A DNA stretch of 64,000 bases from Lysinibacillus_B sp042920265 (GCF_042920265.1 NZ_JBDQZI010000004.1:248001-312000); one strand, 5' to 3'. Counted from the stretch's first letter, positions 9,229 to 18,439 are shown. Program-made: numbers and translations. The notes: generated by a model from the sequence alone, not told the origin.

Positions 9229-9423
9229 TCAGTCTTTAGACATTTGTCGTTTCCTATAATCAATCAGAGCCATAATCGTAAGAATTAAAAGGAAAATACT
9301 ACCACTAAAAAAGAATAAAGATAAAAATGTCCTTTCTCCCCAGTGATTAAATGCTTGTGAAAGGCCTAGAAGAGCCATAACAAAAGATGATACCATTTGA
9401 AATTTTGAAACATGTTTAAACAA
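9229..9423 (-). CDS. Small two-helix membrane protein (64 aa)
   Basis: Two hydrophobic segments (about 10-28 and 33-54) and a basic C-terminus (DYRKRQMSKD). The TTG at 9423 follows AAGGAGG at 7 bases; the longer frame from 9462 lacks a comparable site. Function not recognised. Confidence 0.6.
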   Translation of the reverse strand: MFKHVSKFQMVSSFVMALLGLSQAFNHWGERTFLSLFFFSGSIFLLILTIMALIDYRKRQMSKD

Positions 9424-9508
9424 TAGAGTACCTCCTTTATGTATACTTAATAACATTACCATAAAAATCTAAAAATCTTCATAACTTAATTTGAGCAAAT
9501 AAATTAAA

Positions 9509-9530
9509 GCACCCACATAATTGTGGATGC
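9509..9530 (-). terminator. Terminator after a broken small gene
   Basis: GCACCCAC / GTGGATGC stem with a following T-rich minus-strand stretch, just downstream of the frameshifted gene at 9560-9858. Confidence 0.6.
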
Positions 9531-9559
9531 CTACTACCCCCTATTCATTTTATAACTAT

Positions 9560-9858
9560 TTACTTACAATTTATTGCTTTATTCGATATTGGCGCATCGG
9601 CTTTTTTATTTTCCTCACTTACAGCTACCACTTTTACATTTACCACATCAAATAATTCAGTTGAATCATCATGTAATTTGTCTACTGTACTATTCATTTT
9701 CTCGGACAATGACATGTGCTTACTAATGATTTCAATTGCTCTGTTAATTGCTTCATATATTTCTCCCTGATTTCTAATTATTTGTTCGCTACTGCTCTGA
9801 GTAGCAACAACTTATTACGTGTAGATAAAGCACGCCACTCACTAACTTTTACTAGCAT
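9560..9858 (-). pseudogene. Frameshifted small gene
   Basis: A start ATG at 9858 with GGAGG 7 bases upstream opens a frame beginning MLVKVSEWRALS that stops after about 24 codons. A shifted frame then continues openly for about 70 codons (GEIYEAINRAIEIISKHM...) to a TAA at 9560, followed by a terminator. Total length is not a multiple of three, so a one-base change near 9800 explains it. Product not recognised; sequencing error or true decay cannot be told apart. Confidence 0.5.
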
Positions 9859-10181
9859 TATCTTACCTCCAATCTAGCAATAACTTTCGTAATTAAAAAT
9901 GTATCGCCCAACATACGCTTTGCTCATGTGTACGATTTTTCATTGTTCAGTATCTCTCCTCACTTTACGCAGTTACCAATCTAAATATGAAGGTGTTACA
10001 CGTCCATTCATCACTGCCATTTGATTGGCTTTTGACTACATTTCGTTGACAAAAACATAAAGACGTCTACGTTCCATTGTCATTTTATATAATGTGATAA
10101 AGTGATTTATTAGAACTAATTGAGGAATAAATGTAAAAAACACTCTCGGCTCATCATGCAGCTGATGGGCATCTGGGAATA

Positions 10182-10317
10182 CGTTGATTTCCGCTACGGC
10201 TGACTCGCTTTCCGCAGGCACTGCTTCAATAAATTTCTTTCGGTGAGTGCCGAAAGAAATGGATTTTCAGCTCGTGCTTTTCCTGCCGCAGTCGAGTCGC
10301 CTTCGCTCCAATCAACG
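10182..10317. repeat. Dispersed Bacillaceae-type intergenic repeat with internal hairpin
   Basis: A GC-rich block with imperfect inverted ends (CGTTGATT...AATCAACG) and the text GATTGGAGCGAAGGCGACTC near its right end on the minus strand, which I recall as typical of an abundant intergenic repeat of Bacillus relatives. The centre is a perfect 11-bp hairpin, ATTTCTTTCGG / CCGAAAGAAAT at 10233-10260. The rest of 9859-10535 shows no gene. Confidence 0.55.
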
Positions 10318-10535
10318 AGCAAGTCCCTTTTATTAACCATTCGACTAAAATAGCACGCTTATTATCTCCTAATATTTATATAATGAACACCTCTGATATG
10401 GAATAAAAATAATGTTACTAATTTAAAGATAATAAAAAAATTGGTATTTTTTCATTTTAATGTTTTGTGTATAATTACGACTTATAATAGGGAGTGTTCA
10501 ATAAAATGGAAATAAATAGATTGTGAGGTGTAAAT

Positions 10536-11624
10536 ATGAAAAAATTCTTAAAGATTTTCTCTATTACTATTCTTGTTATTGTACTCATGTCTATAGTAGC
10601 TTTGCTATTATTTGGACGTAATAACCATAGTAATTTATCTGGAAGCGTTTCTGAAAAAATCGATCAATATTTAACAAATGAAAAATTTCAGGGAACCGTC
10701 CTAATTGCAAAGGAAGGGGAAGTTTTATTTACAAAAGGCTACGGATTGGCAGCCACTGATTTACCTAATAGCCCAAGCACGCTCTATCAGGTTGCTTCAT
10801 TATCTAAAACATTCACTGCAGTAGCAGTCATGCAACTAGTAGAAAAGGAACTTCTAAACTTAGATAATCCAATTTCACAATACTTTCCAGACTTTCCGAA
10901 TGGAGAGACTATTACAATAAGCCATCTACTAAGCCATAGCTCGGGAATTTCGGATTATTTAAAGGAGAATTTCGAATTTGACTACAGCAAAGAATGGAAT
11001 CCAAATGATATTGTAAATACGGTTAGCGATTCTGAACTAGAGTTTACCCCAGGTAAAAGCTTTAGTTATAGTAATACTGGTTATGTAATGTTAGGACTTA
11101 TTATTGAAAAAGTTAGCGGACAGTCATATGCAAATTATATAGAAGAGCATATTTTTGAACCGTGCAACATGTTTAATTCTATGTTTACAGTTCCGGCTGA
11201 TATACCGAAAGCAGAAGGACATATAGAGGGGAAAGTCGGACCCTTAATACATAATTCTGCAGCATATGCAGCTGGGGATATCATTTCTACAGTTGAAGAT
11301 TTAGAACTGTTTGACAGAGCCTTGCATAATCATGTATTGATAAGCAAAGAAACAGCAGAACTGATGAGTATGACCCACGCTAAAAAGTTTCCGTATCAAT
11401 ATGGATATGGATGGTTTACTCAAGATGTCATGGGGGAAAAAGCAGTTGGACATTCAGGAGGATACCCAAGTGGTTTCCGGCATTATATTACACGGCTAAA
11501 AGACGAGGAATTAACAGTAATCGTTCTTAGTAACGAGATGACGGTAAATTCAAAAAGAATTAACCGTAATCTTACATCCATCGTTCTCCAGCAGCCAATT
11601 TGGTTGTGGGAAGAGCAACTTTAA
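10536..11624 (+). CDS. Serine hydrolase, class C beta-lactamase/DD-peptidase family
   Basis: 362 residues: a hydrophobic signal-anchor (about 6-27), then a penicillin-binding-type transpeptidase fold. SxxK is at Ser88-Lys91 (ASLSKTF), the YxN motif is YSNTGY near 182, and the third motif is HSGG near 310, where KTG would be in classical PBPs; HSG/HxG is usual in the AmpC/AmpH/esterase branch. Probably an exported peptidase or esterase acting on cell-wall or D-amino peptides. Real antibiotic resistance cannot be inferred. Confidence 0.82.
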   Translation: MKKFLKIFSITILVIVLMSIVALLLFGRNNHSNLSGSVSEKIDQYLTNEKFQGTVLIAKEGEVLFTKGYGLAATDLPNSPSTLYQVASLSKTFTAVAVMQLVEKELLNLDNPISQYFPDFPNGETITISHLLSHSSGISDYLKENFEFDYSKEWNPNDIVNTVSDSELEFTPGKSFSYSNTGYVMLGLIIEKVSGQSYANYIEEHIFEPCNMFNSMFTVPADIPKAEGHIEGKVGPLIHNSAAYAAGDIISTVEDLELFDRALHNHVLISKETAELMSMTHAKKFPYQYGYGWFTQDVMGEKAVGHSGGYPSGFRHYITRLKDEELTVIVLSNEMTVNSKRINRNLTSIVLQQPIWLWEEQL

Positions 11625-11781
11625 TTATAAAGCCTATTCTTAAGTTTGATAAAAGATACTTTAGTGAACGGCATAACAAAAAATATGATGTTACTAATAC
11701 AGTTTTAAATACTTTCTTAAATTGCTGGTATAACTTAATGTGAAATCATGTCTTTTCACCTGTTACCTTTTACTAACTTTT

Positions 11782-11817
11782 AAAAAAAATCGTTCGGATA
11801 CCCGAGCGATTTTTTTA
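11782..11817. terminator. Bidirectional terminator
   Basis: ATCGTTCGG / CCGAGCGAT stem flanked by A-run and T-run, between the serine hydrolase and the histidine kinase genes. The following 300 bases (11,870-12,130) show no gene and no clear signal. Confidence 0.75.
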
Positions 11818-12165
11818 TATGGAAATTAGACAAGGGGCACCCTCTTTTCGAAGGCACCCCTCTAGTATTTAATAGATAGCTTAGTTTCATAAATGTCATG
11901 TCTCAACCCGATCATCCGGGGAATTTTATTATTTAGAAAGACACGTCTTTCTGTATTTAACCGCGGTAAAATTCTACTATTACTTTCTACAACTTAAGCA
12001 ACGCAGTCCCTACCTCTACTACGTCCTTGCAGCTCTTAAGCTAGCGCCAGTGTGAATAAGCTTCAACAAAAACAACTAGTCAGAATGCCAATTTATAAAC
12101 TTTGCCACCTATAATAGCATAAAATCATTATAACATAGTTATCATATAATTGCTTGTATTTACAC

Positions 12166-13806
12166 TTAGCCCGATATATTTTTCGGTAGTTGTATCGTAA
12201 AACGCGTTCCTTTTCTACTCGATTTCACGGAGATTTCTCCATGATGGAGGTCAATTAATTGCTTTGTAATCGCTAGACCTAGCCCCGTTCCTGCTGTATT
12301 TGTTGTCGTATTTGTCCCTCGGTAATAACGTTCAAATAAATTATCAAGCTTCTCTTGTGGAATGCCTTCACCTTGATCTGTAATCGTAAACATTGTATAT
12401 GTTTTTGTATCTGTCACATGCAGTTTAACGTCTTTGTCTTCTGGGGTATACTGCAATGCATTACATAGTAAATTATCTAAAATGCGTTTCAATGCAAGGG
12501 GATCGGCATAGACCGTTACATCTTCCTTCATTTCTACTTGTATACGCGGCGATTGCTGCCCTGATAATAAATCCCTCACATCAAACGTTTCCTTAGCTAG
12601 GGTAATCGCTCTATTTTTCAGCTGATACGTATATGTTAAATCTTTAATTAAAGCATCCATATAGTTCGCTTTCTCTTCCATCGTCTCCGCAAAAGCTTGC
12701 ACCTCTTCTTTTGACCATTCATACTCTTTCGAAGCAAGCATTGCCGAATAGCCAAGAATGGAACTTAAAGGGGTTTTTAAATCATGGGATAATCCTGTTA
12801 TCCATTCATCTCGCAATTGTTGCACATGTTGAATTTGCCGTTCATTCGACACAAGACGTTGCGATAAATGATCTAATGAAGCATCGACAGGTTCATATAA
12901 CCGGTATTTTCTTTTTAGCTTTCCGATTGATTGGTCGTACAGCTTTGTATTGTTTGGCTTGTCATAATTAAAACTCGCAAGTCGTTGAATACGCTCAATT
13001 ACATAGATAATTGGATGCACAAATTTCCTAGCAATACTTAACGAAAACAATACAACTCCAACAATTAACAATACATGCGTGATGACAAATGATACGAGTA
13101 AAGTAAGTAAAGCTTTTGTAAATGGTTGATCGAATGGTTGGTACTGTGGATTATCGATTCGAATTACAACGGTGACGTCGCCAACCTTTTTACTTTGCGT
13201 TAGCTCTTTCATTTCAAAAATTTCATAATTTTCGTCCAGTAAATCCGCCTTGCTAAGCGACTTCTTGGAAGCCCCCCATGTTAAAATTCTATCCCATTGT
13301 TTATCATATACATCGACTGCTGCCTGTTGTGTTTTCAAGTATGCCTTAGCCTGATCCGTTAACGGTGCTGACGGATGCCACATCGTTAATACCGTTTCTA
13401 AAATCTCCTGCGGTAAGGACTTATAAAGAAATAAAAAAGTATAGCCGTCTGCCTGCCATTTTTGCATTCCTTGTGCCTCTAAATTTAGCAATTCCTCATC
13501 ACTATACGTACAAATTTCACACGATGCCCCTGTATAATCGAGCACGTCCAAATGATCATTTAATAAATAAAACTGACCTAAGTTTTCCTCAGCTAAATGA
13601 TGCAGCTCTTTTGGTAACTTATCGTTCTCAACAATTCCTTCAAACTCAAATGCTACTTTTGAATGCACATTGAGCCCGACTTCCTTATTAATGATCAATA
13701 AAAAAATAACAATACTATACACAATACTTGCTACTAAAATTAAATAAAACACAATGAAATGCGCAATAAATTGGAACGTTAGTCTACGTGATGAAGTGAG
13801 TTTCAT
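12166..13806 (-). CDS. Sensor histidine kinase
   Basis: 546 residues. An N-terminal helix (about 13-35), an extracytoplasmic sensing region of about 190 residues with a CEIC pair, and a second membrane helix near 235-260 precede a HAMP-like linker. The HisKA box LSHDLKTPLSS carries the phospho-accepting histidine; the N, G1 (DQGEGIP) and G2 (GTGLGLAI) boxes of the HATPase domain follow. It overlaps the response regulator by ATGA, so the two are translated together. The stimulus is unknown; the VanS/BaeS-like layout is common for envelope stress sensors. Confidence 0.88.
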   Translation of the reverse strand: MKLTSSRRLTFQFIAHFIVFYLILVASIVYSIVIFLLIINKEVGLNVHSKVAFEFEGIVENDKLPKELHHLAEENLGQFYLLNDHLDVLDYTGASCEICTYSDEELLNLEAQGMQKWQADGYTFLFLYKSLPQEILETVLTMWHPSAPLTDQAKAYLKTQQAAVDVYDKQWDRILTWGASKKSLSKADLLDENYEIFEMKELTQSKKVGDVTVVIRIDNPQYQPFDQPFTKALLTLLVSFVITHVLLIVGVVLFSLSIARKFVHPIIYVIERIQRLASFNYDKPNNTKLYDQSIGKLKRKYRLYEPVDASLDHLSQRLVSNERQIQHVQQLRDEWITGLSHDLKTPLSSILGYSAMLASKEYEWSKEEVQAFAETMEEKANYMDALIKDLTYTYQLKNRAITLAKETFDVRDLLSGQQSPRIQVEMKEDVTVYADPLALKRILDNLLCNALQYTPEDKDVKLHVTDTKTYTMFTITDQGEGIPQEKLDNLFERYYRGTNTTTNTAGTGLGLAITKQLIDLHHGEISVKSSRKGTRFTIQLPKNISG

Positions 13807-14504
13807 ATATTATCCTCACCGACTAGCTTATAACCAATGCCTCGAACGGTCACTAAACATTTAGGCTTACCTGGATTTTTTTCAATTTTTTCGCGGAGCT
13901 TTCGAATATGAACCATGACCGTATTATCATCGAAGTACGTATCGCCCCATACACGCTCGTAAATCTGTTCTTTCGAAAGCACTTGTCCTTCGTTTTCACA
14001 CAAATATTTGAGTAAATGATACAGACGCCCCGTCATTAGCTCTGTTATATCCCCTACCGTTAGCTCCGCTGCTGCATAGTTAAACGTAAAGAAATCATTT
14101 TTATAAATATCGTTCGCGCCGTTTTTACGATGTTGCTTTAAATAACGGGTTAGCTGCACCTTTAACCGTGCTACAAGCTCTAGCGGATTAAACGGCTTTG
14201 TAATATAATCATCCGCCCCATTCATAAAACCAATTAGTTTATCGGCATCTGTCGTTTTCGCCGTTAAAAAGAAAATCGGTGCCTCGCTTCCTTCACGAAT
14301 TTGCTGGGCCATTTCAAGCCCACTACCGTCTGGTAACATAATATCTAACAAAAAGAAATCATAGGGCCGATTTAGTTTTTGCTTCATCTCCTCGCACGTA
14401 TGGAATATATCAATATTAGTAAAACCTTCTTTTTTTAATATAATTTCAATCATTTGGGCAATTGCCACTTCGTCTTCTAGTACTGCAATATTTACTGTAT
14501 CCAT
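13803..14504 (-). CDS. OmpR/PhoB-family response regulator
   Basis: 233 residues: receiver domain (acidic pocket DE near 10, phospho-acceptor Asp in FLLDIMLP, Lys in YITKPF) and a C-terminal winged helix with the VWGDTYFDDNTVMVHIRKLR signature. The ATG at 14504 has AGGTGA upstream; an in-frame TTG two codons earlier is less likely. It is first in the operon, with PhoB-like direct repeats just upstream, suggesting autoregulation. Confidence 0.9.
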   Translation of the reverse strand: MDTVNIAVLEDEVAIAQMIEIILKKEGFTNIDIFHTCEEMKQKLNRPYDFFLLDIMLPDGSGLEMAQQIREGSEAPIFFLTAKTTDADKLIGFMNGADDYITKPFNPLELVARLKVQLTRYLKQHRKNGANDIYKNDFFTFNYAAAELTVGDITELMTGRLYHLLKYLCENEGQVLSKEQIYERVWGDTYFDDNTVMVHIRKLREKIEKNPGKPKCLVTVRGIGYKLVGEDNI

Positions 14505-14519
14505 ATACAATCACCTACT

Positions 14520-14558
14520 TTTAAGATTACTTTAAGGTATACATTAAGTTTACATAAG
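14520..14558. promoter_or_regulatory. PhoB-like direct repeats upstream of the two-component operon
   Basis: TTTAAG, TTTAAG, ATTAAG and CATAAG occur with AAG steps of 11, 12 and 10 bases. An 11-bp period is what head-to-tail OmpR/PhoB dimers recognise. The repeats lie between the divergent regulator and DUF418 genes. Confidence 0.45.
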
Positions 14559-14566
14559 AATTTCCA

Positions 14567-14588
14567 GTTATTCTAATATTAGAATAAC
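14567..14588. promoter_or_regulatory. Perfect 22-bp palindrome ahead of the DUF418 gene
   Basis: The palindrome starts GTTATTCTAAT and reads identically on the other strand. It sits about 20 bases before the DUF418 start codon; no T-run follows. A repressor or response-regulator operator is the likeliest reading. Confidence 0.5.
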
Positions 14589-14608
14589 GATAAGGAAGTG
14601 GTTATGCA

Positions 14609-15787
14609 ATGGTAGTTACACGTGTCAAGGCCGTTGATGCATTAAGAGGGTTTAGCTTATTTGGCATTTTGATGGCCAATCTATTAATTTTCCAATATGG
14701 GATGTATGGCAAAGACATGCTAGAAAATCTATCCTCACTTGATACTGTTTCATATTACAGCCTGAAAGTGATCATTGAAGGATCTTTTATGCCGATCTTT
14801 ACGATATTGTTTGGCTTTTCGCTTATTAAGATGATTGAATCGATTCGTGCTAAAGGGAAAAAAAGTCGATGGGCGATTATTAGAAGAGGCATTGGCTTAC
14901 TTACACTCGGCTTTCTCCATTCTTTTTTTATTTGGGAAGGCGATATTTTACTGTTTTACGGGATGATGATTTTCTGTTTACTCATTTTTATTAATCGAAA
15001 ACCGAAGACACTGATTATTTGGGCAAGTATCCTTTTTATCATTACATGTGCACTGATGTACGGAGGGGATATGTTAACACCTGGAGAAAAAGCTGAAATC
15101 AAAGCATATAACATAGAACAAACAAAGGTCTATAGTGAAGGGAGCTATGGAGAAATTATCGACTTTCGCTTAAATGCAGAAATACCTGGCATGAAAGATG
15201 ATGGTTTATATATATTAATCATGCTTTTCGTTTCCCCATTATTATATGCCCCTCTTTTCTTAACTGGGATGGCATTTGCAAAATGGCAGTTATTCGAAAA
15301 CGTACAAGCAAAATTGAAAGTTTACCGATTAGCATTAGTCCTTATTCCACTAGCAATAACATTGAAAGTCATCGGGCAATTTGATCATGTTTTGAAAGAT
15401 ATAACCGTGATAGCTGGGCAGCAAATTTTAGCACTTGGTTATGTATTTTTATTTATGTGGATTTTCACTATAAAGCCTACTTCAAAAGTCATGCTTGCTT
15501 TTGAGAGCGTTGGAAAATTGTCATTAACTAACTATTTAATGCAATCTGTTATTTGTACATTTGTATTTTACGGCTACGGTTTAGGTTTATACGGGCAAAT
15601 GGGTGTCACGCTTGGTATTGCATTTGGATTAGTAGTTTATATCCTACAATGTTATGTAAGCACAGCCTATTTAAAACGATTTCATCGCGGTCCGGTCGAG
15701 ATACTTCTTCGCATTTGGACAAACTTCTCTTGGAACGGAAAAGTGAAAAAGAAAAAAATAATAGGGAGTCAGGAGGAATTTGTATGA
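14609..15787 (+). CDS. DUF418-domain membrane protein
   Basis: 392 residues with about ten hydrophobic helices. It begins VVTRVKAVDALRGFSLFGIL, typical for the DUF418/YeiB family (DALRG...FGIL...N), and ends with the conserved C-terminal region containing SLTNYLMQS and RRxxxGPVE-like RFHRGPVEILLR. These proteins are thought to modify or transport envelope components, but the activity is not established. Divergent from the two-component operon, hence a candidate target. Confidence 0.85.
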   Translation: MVVTRVKAVDALRGFSLFGILMANLLIFQYGMYGKDMLENLSSLDTVSYYSLKVIIEGSFMPIFTILFGFSLIKMIESIRAKGKKSRWAIIRRGIGLLTLGFLHSFFIWEGDILLFYGMMIFCLLIFINRKPKTLIIWASILFIITCALMYGGDMLTPGEKAEIKAYNIEQTKVYSEGSYGEIIDFRLNAEIPGMKDDGLYILIMLFVSPLLYAPLFLTGMAFAKWQLFENVQAKLKVYRLALVLIPLAITLKVIGQFDHVLKDITVIAGQQILALGYVFLFMWIFTIKPTSKVMLAFESVGKLSLTNYLMQSVICTFVFYGYGLGLYGQMGVTLGIAFGLVVYILQCYVSTAYLKRFHRGPVEILLRIWTNFSWNGKVKKKKIIGSQEEFV

Positions 15788-15987
15788 AGATAGTAAGAGC
15801 AACTCTTTATATGGCAGCTATACTATTTTTAAGCTATTCAATTAGCCAAAGTATCGGCAATTTACATGCACTTTCAGGCTTGTCTCTACTCCATTTTTTC
15901 ATTCGCTGTCTCGCTATTATAGCCTTTACACACCAATTATTTCAGTTATTTCGTTCACCCAAGGCAGTGAAAAACGAAAATATATAG
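15784..15987 (+). CDS. Small membrane protein (67 aa), coupled to DUF418
   Basis: ATG overlaps the DUF418 stop (ATGA) and has GGAGGAA upstream, indicating translational coupling. Two hydrophobic segments (about 5-22 and 33-53). No family recognised; probably an accessory of the upstream membrane protein. Confidence 0.65.
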   Translation: MKIVRATLYMAAILFLSYSISQSIGNLHALSGLSLLHFFIRCLAIIAFTHQLFQLFRSPKAVKNENI

Positions 15988-16102
15988 AGTGGAAGTGAAT
16001 ATTCTCGAATTTCTAATAAAGAGACGCTGATTTTTTATTATCAGAAGCCTATTATAGTTAATTTTTATTATCGATAAATATTTTTTATGGCTACCCATGT
16101 AA

Positions 16103-16144
16103 GAAAGACACATCTCTACATCGTTTAGCGGAGACGTGTCTTTC
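16103..16144. other. Hairpin without T-run
   Basis: Arms GAAAGACACATCTC and GAGACGTGTCTTTC pair with one mismatch. Neither strand has a convincing T-run, so it is not a standard terminator. It lies in the gene-free stretch 15,988-16,217. Confidence 0.35.
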
Positions 16145-16217
16145 AAAACATGTTCTATCATTTTCAAATTTTACTCAACAATGGATGCATCATAAAGTAT
16201 TTAGACAAGTAGTTTCT

Positions 16218-17009
16218 TTATGATGTGATTTCAATAAATCCATAGTGAAATTTTGAGGTTAACCGAATATCACGACGAAAACCAAATTCATCAAACCACT
16301 TCGATTTATAATGCGCCTTTAGGACAACACGCTTTTTCGCCACACGAATGGCTTCCTTCACCCATTCTTTTGAGAGCGAAAGGTGCTCTCCTGCACCACG
16401 AAGTGCCTCAAAATTATTTGACTCCTCAATCACTTCTTCAAACATCGGGTCCATATAAACGACATCAAATGTATTGTCCGCCAGTGATTTTAAATAAGCG
16501 ACAGCTTCACCGCACACGACCTCAATATTTCGCATACACGCAGTTAACGGCAATTCCGTTGTATCATATGACTGCATCCCCTTTTTCACAATAAAAGCGA
16601 CATTCGGGTTTGCCTCAAGTCCGACAACTCGCCCGGCTTCTCCAACGACGAAAGCCGCGACCAAGCTATCCGCTCCAATGCCTAATGTACAATCTAAAAA
16701 AGAATCGCCTGCTTGCAAGTGACATGCTTCAATCATTGGATCCTCCTCACCCCGCGCTAATCGCTTTAAACGAAACGCTGCTGAGTTCGGATGAAAAAAG
16801 AAAGGCGCGGCTGCACCTTTCGGATAATACTCATATCGATTTTTACCTGCCACGATCATATGTGCATCATAATCTTGACTCATTTTCGCTACGGAGCGTT
16901 TTTTTCGAGGTTCAAAATGCACACCGAGTTCCTCACAAGCAACATATGCAAGTTGCTGTGACAGCTCATCGGGTCTTCCAGCAGTTGTAACAATGGTTAC
17001 TCCGCACAT
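16218..17009 (-). CDS. ypiP: YpiP/RsmJ-like SAM-dependent methyltransferase
   Basis: 263 residues. The Rossmann motif DCTLGIGADS follows a short N-terminal domain (TIVTTAGRPDEL); VYMDPMF near the middle is a methyltransferase motif similar to that of RsmJ, which methylates 16S rRNA guanine. Position next to yphP matches the B. subtilis order ypiP-yphP. It overlaps the bacilliredoxin stop. The start is uncertain, as Shine-Dalgarno support is weak. Confidence 0.75.
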   Translation of the reverse strand: MCGVTIVTTAGRPDELSQQLAYVACEELGVHFEPRKKRSVAKMSQDYDAHMIVAGKNRYEYYPKGAAAPFFFHPNSAAFRLKRLARGEEDPMIEACHLQAGDSFLDCTLGIGADSLVAAFVVGEAGRVVGLEANPNVAFIVKKGMQSYDTTELPLTACMRNIEVVCGEAVAYLKSLADNTFDVVYMDPMFEEVIEESNNFEALRGAGEHLSLSKEWVKEAIRVAKKRVVLKAHYKSKWFDEFGFRRDIRLTSKFHYGFIEITS

Positions 17010-17428
17010 ATTTGCTTTAATACATCAGCAATATGGTCGCGAATTTGCTCCATTGGGAAACCTTCGATATTTTCACGCGGGATAAAATAAGCGAGCTCCC
17101 CACCTTTTAAAATCGCCATAGATGGTGAGCTTGGTGGTACTTCTTCAAAAAATGCACGCATAGTAGCAGTTGCCTCTGGATCTTGCCCTGCAAATACCGT
17201 CACTAAATTATCAGGCTTCACCATTTCCACTGCTTCACGTGCTGCTGGACGTGCTAAACCGGCTGCACACCCACATACAGAGTTAATGACTACTAGTGAT
17301 ACCCCTTTAGCCGTTGCCATAAATTCATTGACTTCATCTGGTGTTGTTAGTTCTGTAAAACCGGCATCCGTTAATTCACGACGCATCGGTTGCGTTACTT
17401 GACGCATGTATTCTTCATAAGCGTTCAT
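16997..17428 (-). CDS. BrxA/BrxB-family bacilliredoxin (YphP)
   Basis: 143 residues from the ATG at 17428, which has GAAGG 7 bases upstream; the open frame reaches 17458. The family active site CGC lies in VINSVCGCAAGLARPAA. Bacilliredoxins remove bacillithiol from S-bacillithiolated proteins under oxidative stress. The first 20 bases of the gene and its promoter lie within the 129-bp direct repeat bounding prophage P1, so the phage attaches at the 5' end of this gene while keeping it intact. Confidence 0.88.
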   Translation of the reverse strand: MNAYEEYMRQVTQPMRRELTDAGFTELTTPDEVNEFMATAKGVSLVVINSVCGCAAGLARPAAREAVEMVKPDNLVTVFAGQDPEATATMRAFFEEVPPSSPSMAILKGGELAYFIPRENIEGFPMEQIRDHIADVLKQICAE

Positions 17429-17537
17429 ACTTTCGCCTTCTTTCATATTTATTCGCAAATGCTATTATAACAGGCTTTTTCCTACTTGTACAAAGATTGG
17501 ATTCTCATATTTATTCGGATAGTTTCAGATTTTTTGT
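17409..17537. repeat. Left copy of the 129-bp prophage attachment repeat (attL)
   Basis: Identical to 54237-54365 (constant offset of 36,828). It covers the first 20 bases of the bacilliredoxin gene, its ribosome binding site and promoter. Identity ends sharply on the left; beyond the right end a degraded similarity continues for about 35 bases. Confidence 0.85.
17464..17493 (-). promoter_or_regulatory. Promoter of the bacilliredoxin gene inside the att repeat
   Basis: Minus-strand -35 TTGTAC (17488-17493), 18-bp spacer and -10 TATAAT (17464-17469) with a TG extension. The same promoter exists in the right repeat at 54292-54321, where it points into the end of P1. Confidence 0.65.
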
Positions 17538-17557
17538 TGCTTTTTTGTTGCTTTTTT
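17534..17557. promoter_or_regulatory. Integrase arm-type direct repeats, left side
   Basis: Two direct copies of TTGTTGCTTTT with an 11-bp period directly inside attL. A matching pair lies just inside the right end (54144-54165). Such short repeats flanking the core are typical arm sites of tyrosine integrases. Confidence 0.5.
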
Positions 17558-17697
17558 AAAATTGGCGCGTGGCGAAAAACGGCTTGTATACATCATGCCA
17601 CGCGAGGATTCAGACAATAATGCAGGTTCAAATAAAGAAAAAATAGAAGGAGCTATCTACAAAATACAGACCATATATATGAATAAACACCTAAAGT

Positions 17698-17719
17698 CCG
17701 CTATCACTGGTGATAACGG
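17698..17719 (-). terminator. Hairpin after the amidase gene
   Basis: CCGCTATCAC / GTGATAACGG pair fully with one wobble, 12 bases past the amidase stop. The T-tail is poor, so termination efficiency is uncertain. The stretch from here to attL has no gene. Confidence 0.45.
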
Positions 17720-17731
17720 GCTTGTACTTAT

Positions 17732-18439
17732 TTATTCTACTTTACGAATGGCGTAAATTAATGCATAGCTTGCTAATTCATCGTCAGTGTAAAAATCGAC
17801 TTTACTTGTGTGATCTGAAGTGAAAACACCTTCCTTATAAGCACCAGCAATTAGTTTCTTCAGTTTATCGCGATTTGAGTGCAACTCTTTTTGAGCAGTT
17901 ACATTAAGAGTTAATTCTCCTGAAATTGCTACCTTTTTAGGATTCTTCAATTTATCTAATTCAACTTGAATTCGATTTTTAAAGGAATCCCAACGATCTT
18001 CCGCTAAAATTCGGTGTGGACAATATTTACCAGACCAATCTTTATGCTTCTTGATACGGTCAATTCCCCATCCGTACTGGTAAAGTAACTTCGCGATATA
18101 TTGCACGGCATTTTCTTCAGCTTGTTTATAGCATTCGCCACCTGATTTACTGTAACAAATTTCAATACCAATTGACTTTCGGTTTCCTGTACCATTAGCA
18201 CCATCACCGCAATGCCAAGCATTACGATTAAATGGGATGCACTGGATCACTTCTTTGTCATCGATGGCCACATGATAACTCACTTGGTCGTCATTTCGAT
18301 TATGGTATGCAACCTCATTTGCTGCTGGAGCATCGTTTGCTGTGTTATGCACAGTAATAAATTGAGGCGTCATTGAATATGGACTTTTCAATTTGTGCTT
18401 GCTAGATGATAAAAATACTTGTTTAAATACGTAACTCAT
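17732..18439 (-). CDS. N-acetylmuramoyl-L-alanine amidase (endolysin)
   Basis: 235 residues. Amidase_2 fold: ITVHNTAND with the first zinc histidine, YHVAIDD, HCGDG, SIGIEICY, and the late zinc ligands in HKDWSGKYCPHRI. The C-terminal ~70 residues form a separate segment, probably wall binding. GGAGG precedes the ATG, which overlaps the holin stop. It cleaves peptidoglycan at the end of the lytic cycle. Confidence 0.88.
   Translation of the reverse strand: MSYVFKQVFLSSSKHKLKSPYSMTPQFITVHNTANDAPAANEVAYHNRNDDQVSYHVAIDDKEVIQCIPFNRNAWHCGDGANGTGNRKSIGIEICYSKSGGECYKQAEENAVQYIAKLLYQYGWGIDRIKKHKDWSGKYCPHRILAEDRWDSFKNRIQVELDKLKNPKKVAISGELTLNVTAQKELHSNRDKLKKLIAGAYKEGVFTSDHTSKVDFYTDDELASYALIYAIRKVE

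Noticed and set aside
10036..10221. Minus-strand ORF over the dispersed repeat
   Set aside because: It lies partly in an intergenic repeat element and has no ribosome site.
15553..15987. 144-codon reading of the ORF after DUF418
   Set aside because: The upstream half overlaps the DUF418 gene in another frame; only the part from the ATG at 15784 with GGAGGAA is supported.
16188..16225. CATCATAAAG/CTTTATGATG hairpin at the ypiP stop
   Set aside because: Could be a terminator but there is no clear T-run on the minus strand; kept out of the feature list.
17562..17756. Plus-strand ORF of 64 codons at the P1 left end
   Set aside because: No ribosome binding site and its 3' end overlaps the amidase gene on the other strand; the region is better explained by arm sites and a hairpin.
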